From assembly GCA_023404095.1 (NCBI GenBank), contig JAEYDD010000071.1, positions 44,447 through 108,446 on the forward strand: a DNA stretch of 64,000 bases, written 5' to 3'. The notes under the pieces were generated by a model that saw only the letters and a list, made by a program, of their open reading frames with translations, did not search any database and was not told the origin of the DNA. The stretch comes from Pseudomonadota bacterium. Its GTDB lineage: Bacteria > Pseudomonadota > Alphaproteobacteria > Rhizobiales > Rhizobiaceae. Below, in pieces: positions 1-8,600 of this stretch. Position 1 is the stretch's first letter, and each line of letters begins with the position of its first letter. Position numbers and translations under genes: made by a program.

Positions 1-189
1 GCGGTTTTCTCCGATCATGTTTACGCACCGGACCTGCTTCGCACCCGCAGCGCGCAGCTTTTCGACTGGGTTCGGGATGGTTCCCTGAAGATCAACATCG
101 GAGGAAGCTATCCTCTTGAAGACGCCGCTTCGGCGCACGCTGACATGGCAAGCCGACGCACGACCGGCAAGCTGCTGCTCTTACCCTAA
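1..189 (+). CDS. C-terminal end of a zinc-type alcohol dehydrogenase/quinone oxidoreductase (partial)
   Basis: The frame is open from base 1 to a TAA at 187-189 and gives the last 62 residues of a protein that starts outside the window. Its end (LFDWVRDGSLKINIGGSYPL, then EDAASAHADMASRRTTGKLLL) is the usual C-terminus of NADPH:quinone oxidoreductases of the medium-chain dehydrogenase family, where the tail closes the Rossmann domain and the ...AHxxMxxRxxxGKxVL motif ends the chain. It lies 7 bases before the SDR start, so the two probably form an operon. The substrate cannot be judged from this fragment. Confidence 0.75.
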   Translation, partial: AVFSDHVYAPDLLRTRSAQLFDWVRDGSLKINIGGSYPLEDAASAHADMASRRTTGKLLLLP

Positions 190-196
190 GGAGAAC

Positions 197-934
197 ATGA
201 TGACCCCTATATCTCCCAAGAAAACAGCACTCATCTTCGGCGGATCACGCGGGATCGGCGCTGCCATTGCCAGACAGTTGGCTCAGGACGGCTTCTGGGT
301 CGCGATAACCTATGTCTCGCAATCGGAAAAAGCGCGGCAGGTCGTGATCGATATTGAGGCCTCGGGCGGTCGCGCGATGGCGATCCAGGCAGATAGCGCC
401 GTCGCTGATGCAATACGCCGCGCTGTCAGAGAAACGGTGGACCGATTTGGCAAACTGGATGCGGCAATCGTCAATGCCGGGGTGCTGAAACTAGCCAGCA
501 TCGAGAATGTCACCCTGGACGACCTCGACGTTTCTCTTGCCATTAATGTTCGTGGCGTATTTCTCGCCATCCAGGCAGCAGCGCTGAACATGAAGGATGG
601 CGGCCGAATCGTAACGATCGGCAGCAACACCGCGGTGCGGACAGGTTCTTCCGGCGGGAGCGTCTATGCGATGACGAAAGCTGCGGTCGCCGCGATGGTC
701 AAGGGCGCGGCCCTGGACCTCGCGCCGCGGAGCATCACGGTGAACAACATTCAGCCCGGACCAACGGAAACGGACATGACGGCCAGCATGGTGGCTGGAC
801 TGGTAAATGTCATCCCTCTCAAGCGTGTTGGTCAGCCCGACGAAATCGCGGCTCTTGCCTCCTATTTGGTAAGCGAAAAGGCAGGGTATATGACGGGTTC
901 GAGCCTCACGATAGATGGCGGGTTCGTACTTTAA
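197..934 (+). CDS. SDR family oxidoreductase (3-oxoacyl-ACP reductase-like)
   Basis: This is a 245-residue classical short-chain dehydrogenase. The cofactor motif GGSRGIGAA lies near the N-terminus, NAG follows the fourth strand, and the catalytic YAMTK has a preceding Ser (NTAVRTGSSGGS). The end, MTGSSLTIDGGF, is typical of FabG-like members. An upstream in-frame ATG at 116 lies inside the preceding gene. I prefer the ATG at 197 because AAGGAG (188-193) sits just before it and the SDR fold begins there. It probably reduces or oxidises a small carbonyl/alcohol with NAD(P)H. Substrate unknown. Confidence 0.85.
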   Translation: MMTPISPKKTALIFGGSRGIGAAIARQLAQDGFWVAITYVSQSEKARQVVIDIEASGGRAMAIQADSAVADAIRRAVRETVDRFGKLDAAIVNAGVLKLASIENVTLDDLDVSLAINVRGVFLAIQAAALNMKDGGRIVTIGSNTAVRTGSSGGSVYAMTKAAVAAMVKGAALDLAPRSITVNNIQPGPTETDMTASMVAGLVNVIPLKRVGQPDEIAALASYLVSEKAGYMTGSSLTIDGGFVL

Positions 935-943
935 ATCGATGAC

Positions 944-2554
944 TTATTGACAACCCGCACCGCTGTCACAATTGCGGGCGGGTTGCTCGACATAAGTGTC
1001 GATCGCGATACTGTCGAGGAAGGCGTCATCGTGACTGACAACCAGAAGCGCGCCGTCATAGGCTCTCAGCACGGCTTCCACCGTCTCGATGGAATCGATA
1101 TCGAGATGATTGGTCGGCTCATCGAGGATCAGCAGCGACGGTGGACTGGGCCCACCGAGTACGCAGGCCAGGCCGGCGCGCAAGATCTGCCCTCCGCTTA
1201 GAGTCTCCACACGCTGGAGTGCCGCATCCGCACGAAAACGAAAACCGGCCAAAGTGGCCCGGCACGTATTTTCGGTTGTGCCGGGGTTCAGTCGCTTGAA
1301 ATTGTCGAGGATACTTTTGCCGCGATCGAGAAGGCTGACACTCTGGTCCAGCATCGAGGCAGGGACAGAAACCGTGACCTTGCCGGTGATGGGCATAATC
1401 TCTCCCGTGACCACCTTCAGCAGTGTCGTTTTGCCGGACCCATTCGGACCGGAGAGGGCTAAACGCTGCGGCCCGACGATCGAGAAGGACTGATTCCGAA
1501 TAACGGGATGTTCGTGATCATAGCCCGCCGTAACATGATCAAAAGACAGAACCGCCTTGCCGGCAGGCAGGTTTGTCGCCGGAAGTTGCACGGAAAATGG
1601 CTGGAGCACCTCGATCCGAGCCTTGGCGGAAGCAAGCGTGTCCAGCGCATCGGCGCGCTGGCGCTCGGCAAGTTCCGTCACCTTGCCTCGGCTGGCCTCT
1701 GCATTGCTCTTGCGCCGACCGAGGAGAATTTTTGGCATGTCTCCCTTTGCTGCTTTGCGGGTCCCCGATGCATTCCGCCTGTCCTGTCGTTCGGCAAGGA
1801 CCTGCGCCTTGCGGTCAATTTCCTCCGCCGTCTTTTCGGCATGCGCTAGACTCTGCTCGGCGCCATTCAACTCGATCACCTTCGCCGTCTGATAGGCACT
1901 CCAGTTCCCGCCGTAGCGTTTCGCTCCAAGTGTGGTCAGTTCGACGATGGCATCCATATGCTCAAGCAGTCCGCGATCATGGCTGATGACGATGGCCCCG
2001 CCTCTCCATCTGCCGATAAGGTCGATGACTGCTTGCCGTCCATCTCTGTCCAGATTGTTGGTCGGTTCATCGAGAAGAAGAAAATCCGGCTCCTGGAAGA
2101 GGGCCGCCGCGAGCGCAGCCCGCGTACGCTGCCCACCCGATAAATGCCTGAGCAGCGTATCCGGCTCGGCAGCCAGCCCAAAGCGGCCAAGGGCTGATAG
2201 CATCCGCTCCCTGACTGTCCAATCTGCCTCCGCAAGGTCTCCCAGGCTGGCGGTTCCGCGTTCTGCCCGGGCGAGCAACTCGATAGCCTGCCTTGCACCG
2301 AAAAGATCGGCCACCGTTTCGTGGGGGGCCGCATCCAGCATCTGCCGGACGAGCACGACCTTGCCTTCGATTGACAGTGTCCCTGCGGACGGAGGCACTA
2401 TTCCGGAGATAATTTTGAGCAGGGTCGTTTTGCCCACGCCGTTTCGCCCGACCAAACCGGTCCGTTCCGGTCCGAACGACAGGTCGAGACCCTCAAATAC
2501 CTGGTCACCGTCCGGTTTTGTCCAGGATAGCCCTGAAAGCACGATCGAAGACAT
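944..2554 (-). CDS. ABC-F family ATPase (duplicated ABC domains)
   Basis: The 536-residue protein has two ABC ATPase domains and no membrane segment, which defines ABC-F proteins that act on ribosomes or in antibiotic resistance rather than transport. Domain 1 has Walker A GRNGVGKTT, signature LSGGQRTRAA and Walker B LLLDEPTNNLD. Domain 2 has GPNGSGKTT, LSGGQILRAG and LILDEPTNHLD. The linker between them is rich in Ala, Glu, Lys and Arg and looks like a coiled coil. It is divergent from a TetR gene across a strong palindrome, an arrangement often seen for drug-inducible ABC-F genes. The exact subfamily is not resolved. Confidence 0.9.
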   Translation of the reverse strand: MSSIVLSGLSWTKPDGDQVFEGLDLSFGPERTGLVGRNGVGKTTLLKIISGIVPPSAGTLSIEGKVVLVRQMLDAAPHETVADLFGARQAIELLARAERGTASLGDLAEADWTVRERMLSALGRFGLAAEPDTLLRHLSGGQRTRAALAAALFQEPDFLLLDEPTNNLDRDGRQAVIDLIGRWRGGAIVISHDRGLLEHMDAIVELTTLGAKRYGGNWSAYQTAKVIELNGAEQSLAHAEKTAEEIDRKAQVLAERQDRRNASGTRKAAKGDMPKILLGRRKSNAEASRGKVTELAERQRADALDTLASAKARIEVLQPFSVQLPATNLPAGKAVLSFDHVTAGYDHEHPVIRNQSFSIVGPQRLALSGPNGSGKTTLLKVVTGEIMPITGKVTVSVPASMLDQSVSLLDRGKSILDNFKRLNPGTTENTCRATLAGFRFRADAALQRVETLSGGQILRAGLACVLGGPSPPSLLILDEPTNHLDIDSIETVEAVLRAYDGALLVVSHDDAFLDSIAIDTYVEQPARNCDSGAGCQ

Positions 2555-2576
2555 CTTAAACCTGTTGCATCAAGAT

Positions 2577-2600
2577 TAACGGCACGATATCGTGCTGTTA
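2577..2600. promoter_or_regulatory. 24-bp palindrome, probable TetR operator
   Basis: The left half TAACGGCACGAT (2577-2588) and the right half pair in 11 of 12 positions around a central GATATC; only G2581/T2596 fails. It lies between the divergent ABC-F start (2554) and the TetR start (2667), where an autoregulating TetR repressor would control both genes. The operator role is inferred from position and symmetry. Confidence 0.65.
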
Positions 2601-2666
2601 TCAAACAATCGCGGAAAGAACAATGGCCGTCGCCGGGATCCTCTCCATTCAACGCTACGAGGCAGC

Positions 2667-3308
2667 ATGAAGTCGGCGCAGGCACGTGCCCGCGGACGAC
2701 CGACACGCGAGGAGGCGGAAAACCTCACGAGACAGATCCTGGACGATGCCCGAGCGACCTTTGCGAATAAGGGTGTCGCAAACGCCACGATGGAGGAAAT
2801 CGCAGCGCACCATGCGATCTCGAAACACACGCTGTATCGCCGATATCACAGCAAGCAGGCGCTCCTGGAGGCGGTTGTAGAGCGTGATCTCGTTCGGTTT
2901 CGCACGGCGCTTGCACTGGCCGCAATGCAGCGAAAAGAGCCTCTCCCTGCGCTACATGCGATCGCGCTTCGCTATTTCCTGTTCGGCACTAACAGGGACT
3001 ACTCGGCCTTCTACCTGTCAGTAACGGCAGAGGCCGTTGTGTCGGCGTCCCTTCGGGAAAGGCTGGCGATCTTGTCGAGGGATGCGTTGGAACCCATGGT
3101 CAAGGCGATCATCGCTGCTCAGGCTGCAGGCTCCATCGTAGCGGGCGATGCGTCTGAAATATGCGGCGTCCTGGTCGATCTGCTGGAAGGCGCCAACAAT
3201 CGCATTCGCCTTGGCCTGTGCGACACGCCCGATGAAGCCGAATGCCGTCGCGTCTTCGAAAGCCGATGGACCATTTTCCGGATTGCCATGACACCGAAAT
3301 CCGACTGA
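2667..3308 (+). CDS. TetR/AcrR family transcriptional regulator
   Basis: The 213-residue product begins MKSAQARARGRPTREEAENL and has a TetR N-terminal DNA-binding domain (TMEEIAAHHAISKHTLYRRYHSK) over about residues 20-65, with a helical ligand-binding C-terminal domain after it. Longer in-frame starts back to 2592 exist but would run into the palindrome. The ATG at 2667 matches the family start, although its ribosome site is weak. The gene is divergent from the ABC-F ATPase and very likely represses both. The ligand is unknown. Confidence 0.85.
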   Translation: MKSAQARARGRPTREEAENLTRQILDDARATFANKGVANATMEEIAAHHAISKHTLYRRYHSKQALLEAVVERDLVRFRTALALAAMQRKEPLPALHAIALRYFLFGTNRDYSAFYLSVTAEAVVSASLRERLAILSRDALEPMVKAIIAAQAAGSIVAGDASEICGVLVDLLEGANNRIRLGLCDTPDEAECRRVFESRWTIFRIAMTPKSD

Positions 3309-3394
3309 CCGGAGAGAAGAAATCGTGACGGCAATCAACAATGTCGATGTCTTTGTCCTTCTGCTGGATCCGACCATCGGGGTCGTCGTTCCGC

Positions 3395-3469
3395 AGACTG
3401 GGCCATACCCTTGTCGATCGCCCCGGCTATGCTGTCGCCAAGGTCAATCGAGAATTCGTCGTACCAGAA
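3395..3469 (-). pseudogene. TIR-domain-like fragment
   Basis: Within a short open stretch the minus strand encodes FWYDEFSIDLGDSI and then AIDKGMAQS. This closely matches the conserved WYDEF-GDS-IDxGLxxS block of bacterial TIR domains. No TIR-like sequence can be read before or after it in any frame. It is at most a relic of about 25 codons, and chance cannot be excluded. It abuts the oxidoreductase relic upstream. Confidence 0.35.
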
Positions 3470-3566
3470 CCGAAGAACTCGTAGTGAACGCGGTCCGGAT
3501 GTACGCCTGCCTTCAACAAGCCGGCGACCAAAGCGGCGAGGAGGGGCCTCGGCCACATAGATAGAA
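3469..3566 (-). pseudogene. C-terminal relic of a flavohemoprotein/ferredoxin-reductase family protein
   Basis: Reading the minus strand with one frameshift gives FYLCG, then PRPLLAALVAGLLKAGV and HPDRVHYEFFGSG. The CGP...M/L...L...GV....IHYE.FG pattern is the NAD-binding end of flavohemoglobins and related reductases. A stop lies shortly upstream in the same frame, so only the last ~35 residues remain. It is non-functional debris. Confidence 0.5.
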
Positions 3567-3667
3567 CTCTGCCACCCATACTGGGTGTTTTTACTCAGTT
3601 GCCAAGCGCCATCAGTTCCTGTTGCAGCCATGTAGCATTTGTTCCATCAGCCCGCCGAACCTCGTGC

Positions 3668-4555
3668 CTACTTCCGACGCAAGATTTGCGCGACGAAGTC
3701 TATCAACATCTGAAGACGCAGCGGGGGCATGGTGCCGGACACATGGACGGCCCGCAGAGACACCGTCTGGAGTTTCATCGACGGGAGCAACTCGACGAGC
3801 GTCCCCTGATCAATGTCTTGCTGAACAAGACTGCGAATGAGATGCCCGGCTCCAATGCCGCTGATTGCGGCCTCGCGGATTGCGGACGCGGAGTCCAGAT
3901 CGATACGGCCTTCAGGGATCATCTCGGTGCCATCCATGAAACGGATCGAGTACGGTTCGCCGTTCATCACATATCGGGCAAACGGCAAGGCGCGAAGCCT
4001 CTCCGGTTCCTCAATGCTGCCGTATCGCTCGGCCAGGCTCGGGGATGCAACAAGAACCATGTCCAGATGCGCTATGGTGCGAGACATGAGAGTGTTCTGC
4101 TCCTCTCCACCGACGCGAAAAACGACATCGAAGTTCTCGCGTAATATGTCGACGCGCCTATCCGTCGTGCTGATCTCGAAGGAGATTGCAGGATGCTCGG
4201 ACATGAAATCGTTGAGCACGGGCTTGAGGATTTGAAGTCCAAGGTCGCCTGGTAGTCCGACGCGCAGATGGCCGGATGCGAAACTCTGCGGTCGCGCGAC
4301 ATCCGCAGATTTTTCTACTTCGCGCAGCAAAGGCATCAACACGCCGTAGAAGGCATCCCCTTCGTGTGTAAGGCTCAGTGTGCGCGTTGATCGGCGAAAC
4401 AGTTTTGCGCCCAGCAGCAGCTCCAACCGCGAGACGCTTTTGGATGTAGCCGAGGGCGTCAATCCAAGGTTCTTGGCGGCAGCGCTGAAGGAGCCAGTCT
4501 CTACTGTCCTGACAAAGGCGACCATGCCAGCCATTTCACTGAGGATGCTTTTCAT
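3668..4555 (-). CDS. LysR family transcriptional regulator
   Basis: This 295-residue LysR regulator has the N-terminal winged helix (VRTVETGSFSAAAKNLGLTP, then SATSKSVSRLELLLGAKLF) followed by a substrate-binding domain (SGHLRVGLPGDLG...). An ORF extension to 4573 exists, but the ATG at 4555 overlaps the stop of the upstream Rrf2 gene as ATGA, a sign of translational coupling, and it fits the LysR start. It probably acts with the Rrf2-like gene from one transcript. The inducer and target are unknown. Confidence 0.88.
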   Translation of the reverse strand: MKSILSEMAGMVAFVRTVETGSFSAAAKNLGLTPSATSKSVSRLELLLGAKLFRRSTRTLSLTHEGDAFYGVLMPLLREVEKSADVARPQSFASGHLRVGLPGDLGLQILKPVLNDFMSEHPAISFEISTTDRRVDILRENFDVVFRVGGEEQNTLMSRTIAHLDMVLVASPSLAERYGSIEEPERLRALPFARYVMNGEPYSIRFMDGTEMIPEGRIDLDSASAIREAAISGIGAGHLIRSLVQQDIDQGTLVELLPSMKLQTVSLRAVHVSGTMPPLRLQMLIDFVAQILRRK

Positions 4556-5037
4556 TGGTCGCGCTCCGCGCAAGCTGCGATCGCGCGATGGCGCATCTCT
4601 CCGATTTTCTCTTGTGACAAGCCAATTTCGAACGCCAGCCTATTCAGGCTGCGCGTATGCAATACGTCTCGCCACTGACTGTCGGCGGCAGTGCAAGGGG
4701 TCGCAAGACGCGACCCTACGCCGGGCACCGCACCGACGAGTAGACGCGCCGCGCTCGTGCTCTGCTTGAACGTTGAAAAGGGACCCTCCAGAGCCTCAAC
4801 GATCTCCAGTAGCATTATTGCATCCGGGTCGCGGCACAACCGATAGCCGCCGAAAATGCCGTGAGATCCCGCGATGATGCCGGCGCGCGACAATGCTTGA
4901 AGCGCTTTTGCGAGATACCCCTTCGGCAGGTCGTACAGCGTGGCCATCGACTTCGTCGAAAGACTTTCGTTTTCCTTCAAGCCGATCATCAGCAGACAAC
5001 ATAGGACAGCGTGTTCGACTTGACTTCGTAGTCTCAT
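4552..5037 (-). CDS. Rrf2 family transcriptional regulator
   Basis: The start at 5037 (MRLRSQVEHAVLCCLLMIG) has GAGGAA upstream and gives about 161 residues. The winged helix (LSTKSMATLYDLPKGYLAKA, then LQALSRAGII..GIFGGYRL) is typical of Rrf2 proteins. The family's three-Cys iron-sulfur cluster is not evident: one Cys in the expected segment (ATPCTAAD) is all I see. It may therefore be cluster-free and of the redox- or nitrite-independent type. Its stop overlaps the LysR start (ATGA). Confidence 0.8.
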   Translation of the reverse strand: MRLRSQVEHAVLCCLLMIGLKENESLSTKSMATLYDLPKGYLAKALQALSRAGIIAGSHGIFGGYRLCRDPDAIMLLEIVEALEGPFSTFKQSTSAARLLVGAVPGVGSRLATPCTAADSQWRDVLHTRSLNRLAFEIGLSQEKIGEMRHRAIAACAERDQ

Positions 5038-5167
5038 CAGAAGGGTTCCTCGCAAAGAGCGCAGGACATTCCATTTCAAGAGGAGCGCTCGCGTCGCAGA
5101 TTACCCGGCTTCCAGATTTGCTGGCACGCATACTCATGTTGGGGTTGAGCGATGGACCTCGGTGCGG

Positions 5168-5851
5168 CTAATCGGTCCGCGGCGTGAAGGCAGTTACCTT
5201 GGGAACCTCGGTGGCTAAAAAGTCCACGAGCGACCGTACCGCAGGGAGCAACCCATTTCGGTACGGTATCAATGCGCTCATCCGCGCGTCCGCAGCCATC
5301 CAGCCGGGCAAAATCTGCAGCAGCCGTCCCGCCGCAATCTCTTGACGACACATGTATCCAGGAAGCGCGGCCACGCCGAGATTGGTACAGGCCGCCTCCT
5401 TCAGCGCGATCATATTGTTACTGAGAAATCTCGGATCGATCGGGACGTTGGCTTCTCGCCCGCCCGGCCCCATCAACCTCCACATTTCCGCGCCGTGGCG
5501 GTCCATCGCCAATGTCGAATGTTCGCTCAAGCTTAGCGGGTCGGTGATATCGCCGGCTGCCCGAAGGTATTCCGGGCTGGCGAAAAGGTACCATGGCACG
5601 CTCGCGATGCTCCGCTGGACCAGCGTTGAGTTCTGCAATGACGCGACGTGACCGTGCAATGCGAGATCAAAGCCCTCAGCTACCATATCGACCAGCCTGT
5701 CGGTGGCGATCTCGACGATTTTCACCTTCGGATATTTGTTCAGGAACGTAGGAATAAGGTCTCGAAGCGCGAATTGAGCAATCTCGACCGCTGTCGTTAT
5801 CCTGATCGTTCCGCTGGGTTCGGGGCATCGGGGAGCCCTGATAACCGTCAT
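5168..5851 (-). pseudogene. LysR-type regulator lacking its DNA-binding domain
   Basis: The 227-residue frame begins inside the linker and contains only the LysR substrate-binding domain (PSGTIRITTAVEIAQFALRD, then GFDLALHGHVASLQNSTLVQ). It ends normally (RSLVDFLATEVPKVTAFTP). Complete relatives have about 70 more N-terminal residues with the winged helix, and I cannot find these upstream on either strand. It is probably a 5'-truncated regulator. A dominant-negative binding-domain protein is possible but unproven. Confidence 0.6.
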
Positions 5852-5944
5852 AATTGACGCGACGTCCGAAGTTTGTTGACTGTTAAGAGTTGCCGTCCGA
5901 TCGTTGCGCCTTGGCCCGGAAAAACTGAGAGCGAGTCACAGCAG

Positions 5945-5969
5945 CCCGGCGGCATGTGATGCCGCCGGG
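5945..5969. terminator. GC-rich hairpin downstream of the DUF892 gene
   Basis: CCCGGCGGCA (5945-5954) pairs perfectly with TGCCGCCGGG (5960-5969) across a 5-base loop. It lies about 57 bases past the DUF892 stop on the minus strand. No T-run follows at once, although TTTTT occurs about 17 bases further on. It may be a weak terminator or an RNA 3'-end stabiliser. Confidence 0.45.
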
Positions 5970-6025
5970 TCTGGACTTACGCCCGGGTCCAGCGCTGGCT
6001 CTGCACGCCCCAAATCTCGGATACT

Positions 6026-6517
6026 TCAGGCGGCTTCGGCGTTAGCGACGCTTTCGGCTATTTCCGTAAGAATTTCGTCGGTCGCTTCCTCTTCGTCGAG
6101 AGTCTCCGCCAGCAGCTCTGCCACTTCGTTCAGGCCTAGCCGGGTTGCCCAGGCAACCATCGTTCCGTAGCGACTGATCTCGTAGTGTTCTACGGCCTGG
6201 GCTCCGGCGATAAGACCTGCATCAAGCGCGTCAGTGTCCTTGAATTCTGTCATCACTTCCTTGCCTTCCTCAATGATGCCAAGGATAGCGTTGCAGGTCT
6301 TTTGCTGAGCGGGCCTACCGATCAGAGTGAAGACTTCCTCAAGGCGCGTCACGTGGGTCTGTGTTTCGCCGGCATGCGTTTCGAACGCCTTTTTGAGATC
6401 TGCCGACTGCGCCGCTTCCCTCATTTTGGGAAGGGCAGCCAGTATTTGCCTTTCGGCGAAGTAGATATCCTTTAGCGTTTCGTAGAGTAGGTCGTTGAGG
6501 TTCTTTGCTTCTGCCAT
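6026..6517 (-). CDS. DUF892 ferritin-like protein (YciE/YciF family)
   Basis: With the start at 6517 (MAEAKNLNDLLYETLKDIYF), preceded by AAGGAA, the protein has 163 residues. It is all-helical with acidic and His metal-ligand positions typical of the ferritin-like DUF892 family (DIYFAERQI, THAGETQTHVTRLEEVF, EHYEISRYGT, LDEEEATDE). Relatives are stress-induced di-iron proteins of unknown reaction. It lies 22 bases after the membrane-protein gene, so the two form an operon. Confidence 0.88.
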   Translation of the reverse strand: MAEAKNLNDLLYETLKDIYFAERQILAALPKMREAAQSADLKKAFETHAGETQTHVTRLEEVFTLIGRPAQQKTCNAILGIIEEGKEVMTEFKDTDALDAGLIAGAQAVEHYEISRYGTMVAWATRLGLNEVAELLAETLDEEEATDEILTEIAESVANAEAA

Positions 6518-6539
6518 TTTCGTATTCCTTGTTCGTTGG

Positions 6540-7493
6540 TCAGGCGTTTCTGCCTTGGGTGTATTCTTCGACAATGACGGTTGGCTTCGTTCCGGCAACG
6601 CCACCCAACCACGCTGCAATTGCGCCCAGCATGAGGGCGAGGAAGCCGACTAGTGCGCCGCGTGAGACTATTTTTGCAGTAGCTTGCGCGGCATCCAGGG
6701 CTTCTTGTTTGGCCTTTTCGACTGACGCCCTGTAGTTCGCTTCGAACTGGTCGACCCTTGTAAGAGCCTGTTCGACAGGGATATTCTGCGCCCTTGCCAA
6801 GGCATCGGCGGCACGGGATTTGGCGTCGTTTATTTGCGCTTGATCACCCGAGATCACGGCTCTCACGGCCGAAACCGCGGCTGTCTGAAGGGCCTGAGGA
6901 TCCGTACCCCCGCTCGCTTCACGGATTTGGCGTTCAATGTCTGCCATCGGATCGGTCGCCGAAGCGATCGATGGGGCAGCTGCAGTGATCATTGTAGCTG
7001 CGGTCTGGCCTGCACCGCCGACGACGGTCGATAGACCACTGAAGGCGCCGCCGACCAAAGCACCGACCGAAGTCGTAAGGAGGTAGAGAACGACGAGAGT
7101 TGTGACCGCCCAAGATGCTACCCCGTGATAGCCGCAAGTGGATTTGCTTGGCCGTCCCGACAGGCGACCGGCAGAGTAAGCGCCGATAAATGAGGCAACG
7201 ATGCCAGCTCCGACAAACCAGAGGCCGCCCGCGATTGAAAAGGTGCTGGCCGCCGGGTTGTCCGAGGTTGCAGGATCCAGCACAGCAGCGCCGATCCCCA
7301 CCCCAAGCAAATTCAGCATAAATTGGGCCGCGAGTGCCAGAACGACACCGGCAAGCACGGCACCCCACGATATCTTGTTGACCACTGCTGGGGAGATAGG
7401 ACCAACGATGACGGGATCGTCGGCCCTTGCGACGTCGGGTGAAAAGGGTCCCCCCTCCCGCGGGAGGGAGACGGAAGATTGGGGCGTCGACAT
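6540..7493 (-). CDS. membrane protein of the rhizobial PhnA-like type
   Basis: The start at 7493 (MSTPQSSVSLPREGG) follows a good AAAGGAA site; the open frame upstream to 7877 is unsupported. The 317-residue product has about four hydrophobic segments (ISWGAVLAGVVLALAAQFML; GGLWFVGAGIVASFIGAYSA; a third near ASWAVTTLVVLYLL; a last one near the C-terminus), with a long Ala/Gln-rich helical region between the third and the last. Similar proteins sit beside DUF892 genes in Rhizobiales and are often annotated PhnA-like. Function unknown; envelope stress is plausible from the operon partner. Confidence 0.7.
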   Translation of the reverse strand: MSTPQSSVSLPREGGPFSPDVARADDPVIVGPISPAVVNKISWGAVLAGVVLALAAQFMLNLLGVGIGAAVLDPATSDNPAASTFSIAGGLWFVGAGIVASFIGAYSAGRLSGRPSKSTCGYHGVASWAVTTLVVLYLLTTSVGALVGGAFSGLSTVVGGAGQTAATMITAAAPSIASATDPMADIERQIREASGGTDPQALQTAAVSAVRAVISGDQAQINDAKSRAADALARAQNIPVEQALTRVDQFEANYRASVEKAKQEALDAAQATAKIVSRGALVGFLALMLGAIAAWLGGVAGTKPTVIVEEYTQGRNA

Positions 7494-7949
7494 AGGCAGG
7501 TTCCTTTGTTCACGCGTGAATCGATGCAGAGAGATACCGCTCGGCTTATCGCGCATCGGCCCGCCCCGTTTTGCGCCCCCGGAACGGGGCCTGAAGACAC
7601 GGAAGTCCAGGTGTTTACGAGAGGGCACTTCTCGTGACCGGCCGAGTATCTGAGTGTTCGGTTGGCTAGGTCTAACTACCGGCTCGTGCAATGGTTCCCA
7701 CGTCCCGCCAAGAGATTCATGTCCCGCGTCCCCGATGCTCCGACGATCTCTTGCCGTCCGCCCGATCTGGTACTGTCCGTAGGTGCCGAACTGGGGCGAC
7801 CGGCTGAAGCCGGAGCCAGACATGTTCCGGGGCCGTGGGCTCGTGGCATCGGACGGCAGCGCTGCAAAGCTGCACAATTCTCAAACCGTCATGCAGACAT
7901 CATCCTTTGTGTGGTACTCTAGCCAATTTGAATTTAAAGGATCACCGAC
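7494..7949. other. intergenic region before the cold-shock gene
   Basis: No supported gene lies in these 456 bases between two divergent genes. The last ~150 bases probably form the promoter and 5' leader of the cold-shock gene, since csp leaders are usually long and structured. I could not assign a clear -35/-10 pair. Confidence 0.4.
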
Positions 7950-8159
7950 GTGGCGACTGGCACTGTGAAATGGTTCAATACCGACAAGGGCTACGGCTTC
8001 ATTCAACCAGACGACGGTTCCTCCGATGTCTTCGTCCACATTTCGGCGCTCCAACGAGCAGGTCTGTCAGGACTGAAAGATGGGCAGAAAGTCTCGTTTG
8101 AACTGGCGCGAGACAGGAAGAGTGGAAAGACGTCTGCGGATGACCTGCGGGCACTATAG
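7950..8159 (+). CDS. cold-shock protein (CspA family)
   Basis: The 69-residue protein starts with GTG at 7950, supported by AAAGG at 7936-7940. It has the cold-shock fold with RNA-binding motifs RNP1 (KGYGFIQ) and RNP2 (DVFVHIS) after the conserved start ATGTVKWFN. Such proteins bind single-stranded RNA and melt structure, acting as antiterminators or mRNA chaperones. The C-terminal DLRAL is usual for rhizobial paralogues. It appears monocistronic. Confidence 0.95.
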   Translation: MATGTVKWFNTDKGYGFIQPDDGSSDVFVHISALQRAGLSGLKDGQKVSFELARDRKSGKTSADDLRAL

Positions 8160-8354
8160 GGGTGGCAGCGACGATACTCTGGCGCAGCCAGCGCTTCTCC
8201 TACAGGCAACTTTCTTGCTTGCGCGCTGTTCGGGTGTCGCGGGCGCATCTACGCCCCAGTGCGTCCTACCGGCGCAGGAGGCCCAACGCTTTGCTTTTGG
8301 AGCGCAGGCAGGCTGACGGTCCCGAGCGCCAAACGCGCGGCAAGGGAGTATGCT

Positions 8355-8600
8355 GTGTTAACAATTTTACTTGGCGCTGCCCTGGTGGTAGGCGGAATCT
8401 TGTTCATCTTTCGTGGTGCAATTCGCCAACGACCCCTAAGCGATGTGCACAGGCCGTCACCATCCGCCACTGAGCCTACGCTCGAGCCCCGAGGACAGAC
8501 AATGCGGTCCTTGGGACTGACACGAAACGTGCCAGGAATTCTAATGATTGCCGTCGGAAGCGCCATGTTGCTGTTTGGTGCCTACTATGCAGTCCTGTAG
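8355..8600 (+). CDS. small two-helix membrane protein
   Basis: A GTG at 8355 preceded by AAGGGAG (8342-8348) gives an 81-residue product. It has two hydrophobic segments, LTILLGAALVVGGILFIFRG at the N-terminus and GILMIAVGSAMLLFGAYYAV at the end, joined by a polar Pro/Ser-rich loop. I do not recognise a family. The helices and well-placed ribosome site make it a credible small inner-membrane protein. The open frame extends upstream to 8259, but that part looks non-coding. Confidence 0.5.
   Translation: MLTILLGAALVVGGILFIFRGAIRQRPLSDVHRPSPSATEPTLEPRGQTMRSLGLTRNVPGILMIAVGSAMLLFGAYYAVL

Noticed and set aside
3325..3564. Plus-strand frame MTAINNVDVFVLLLDPTIGV
   Set aside because: No family match and it runs opposite to the oxidoreductase and TIR-like relics; no ribosome site of quality beyond GGAGAG.
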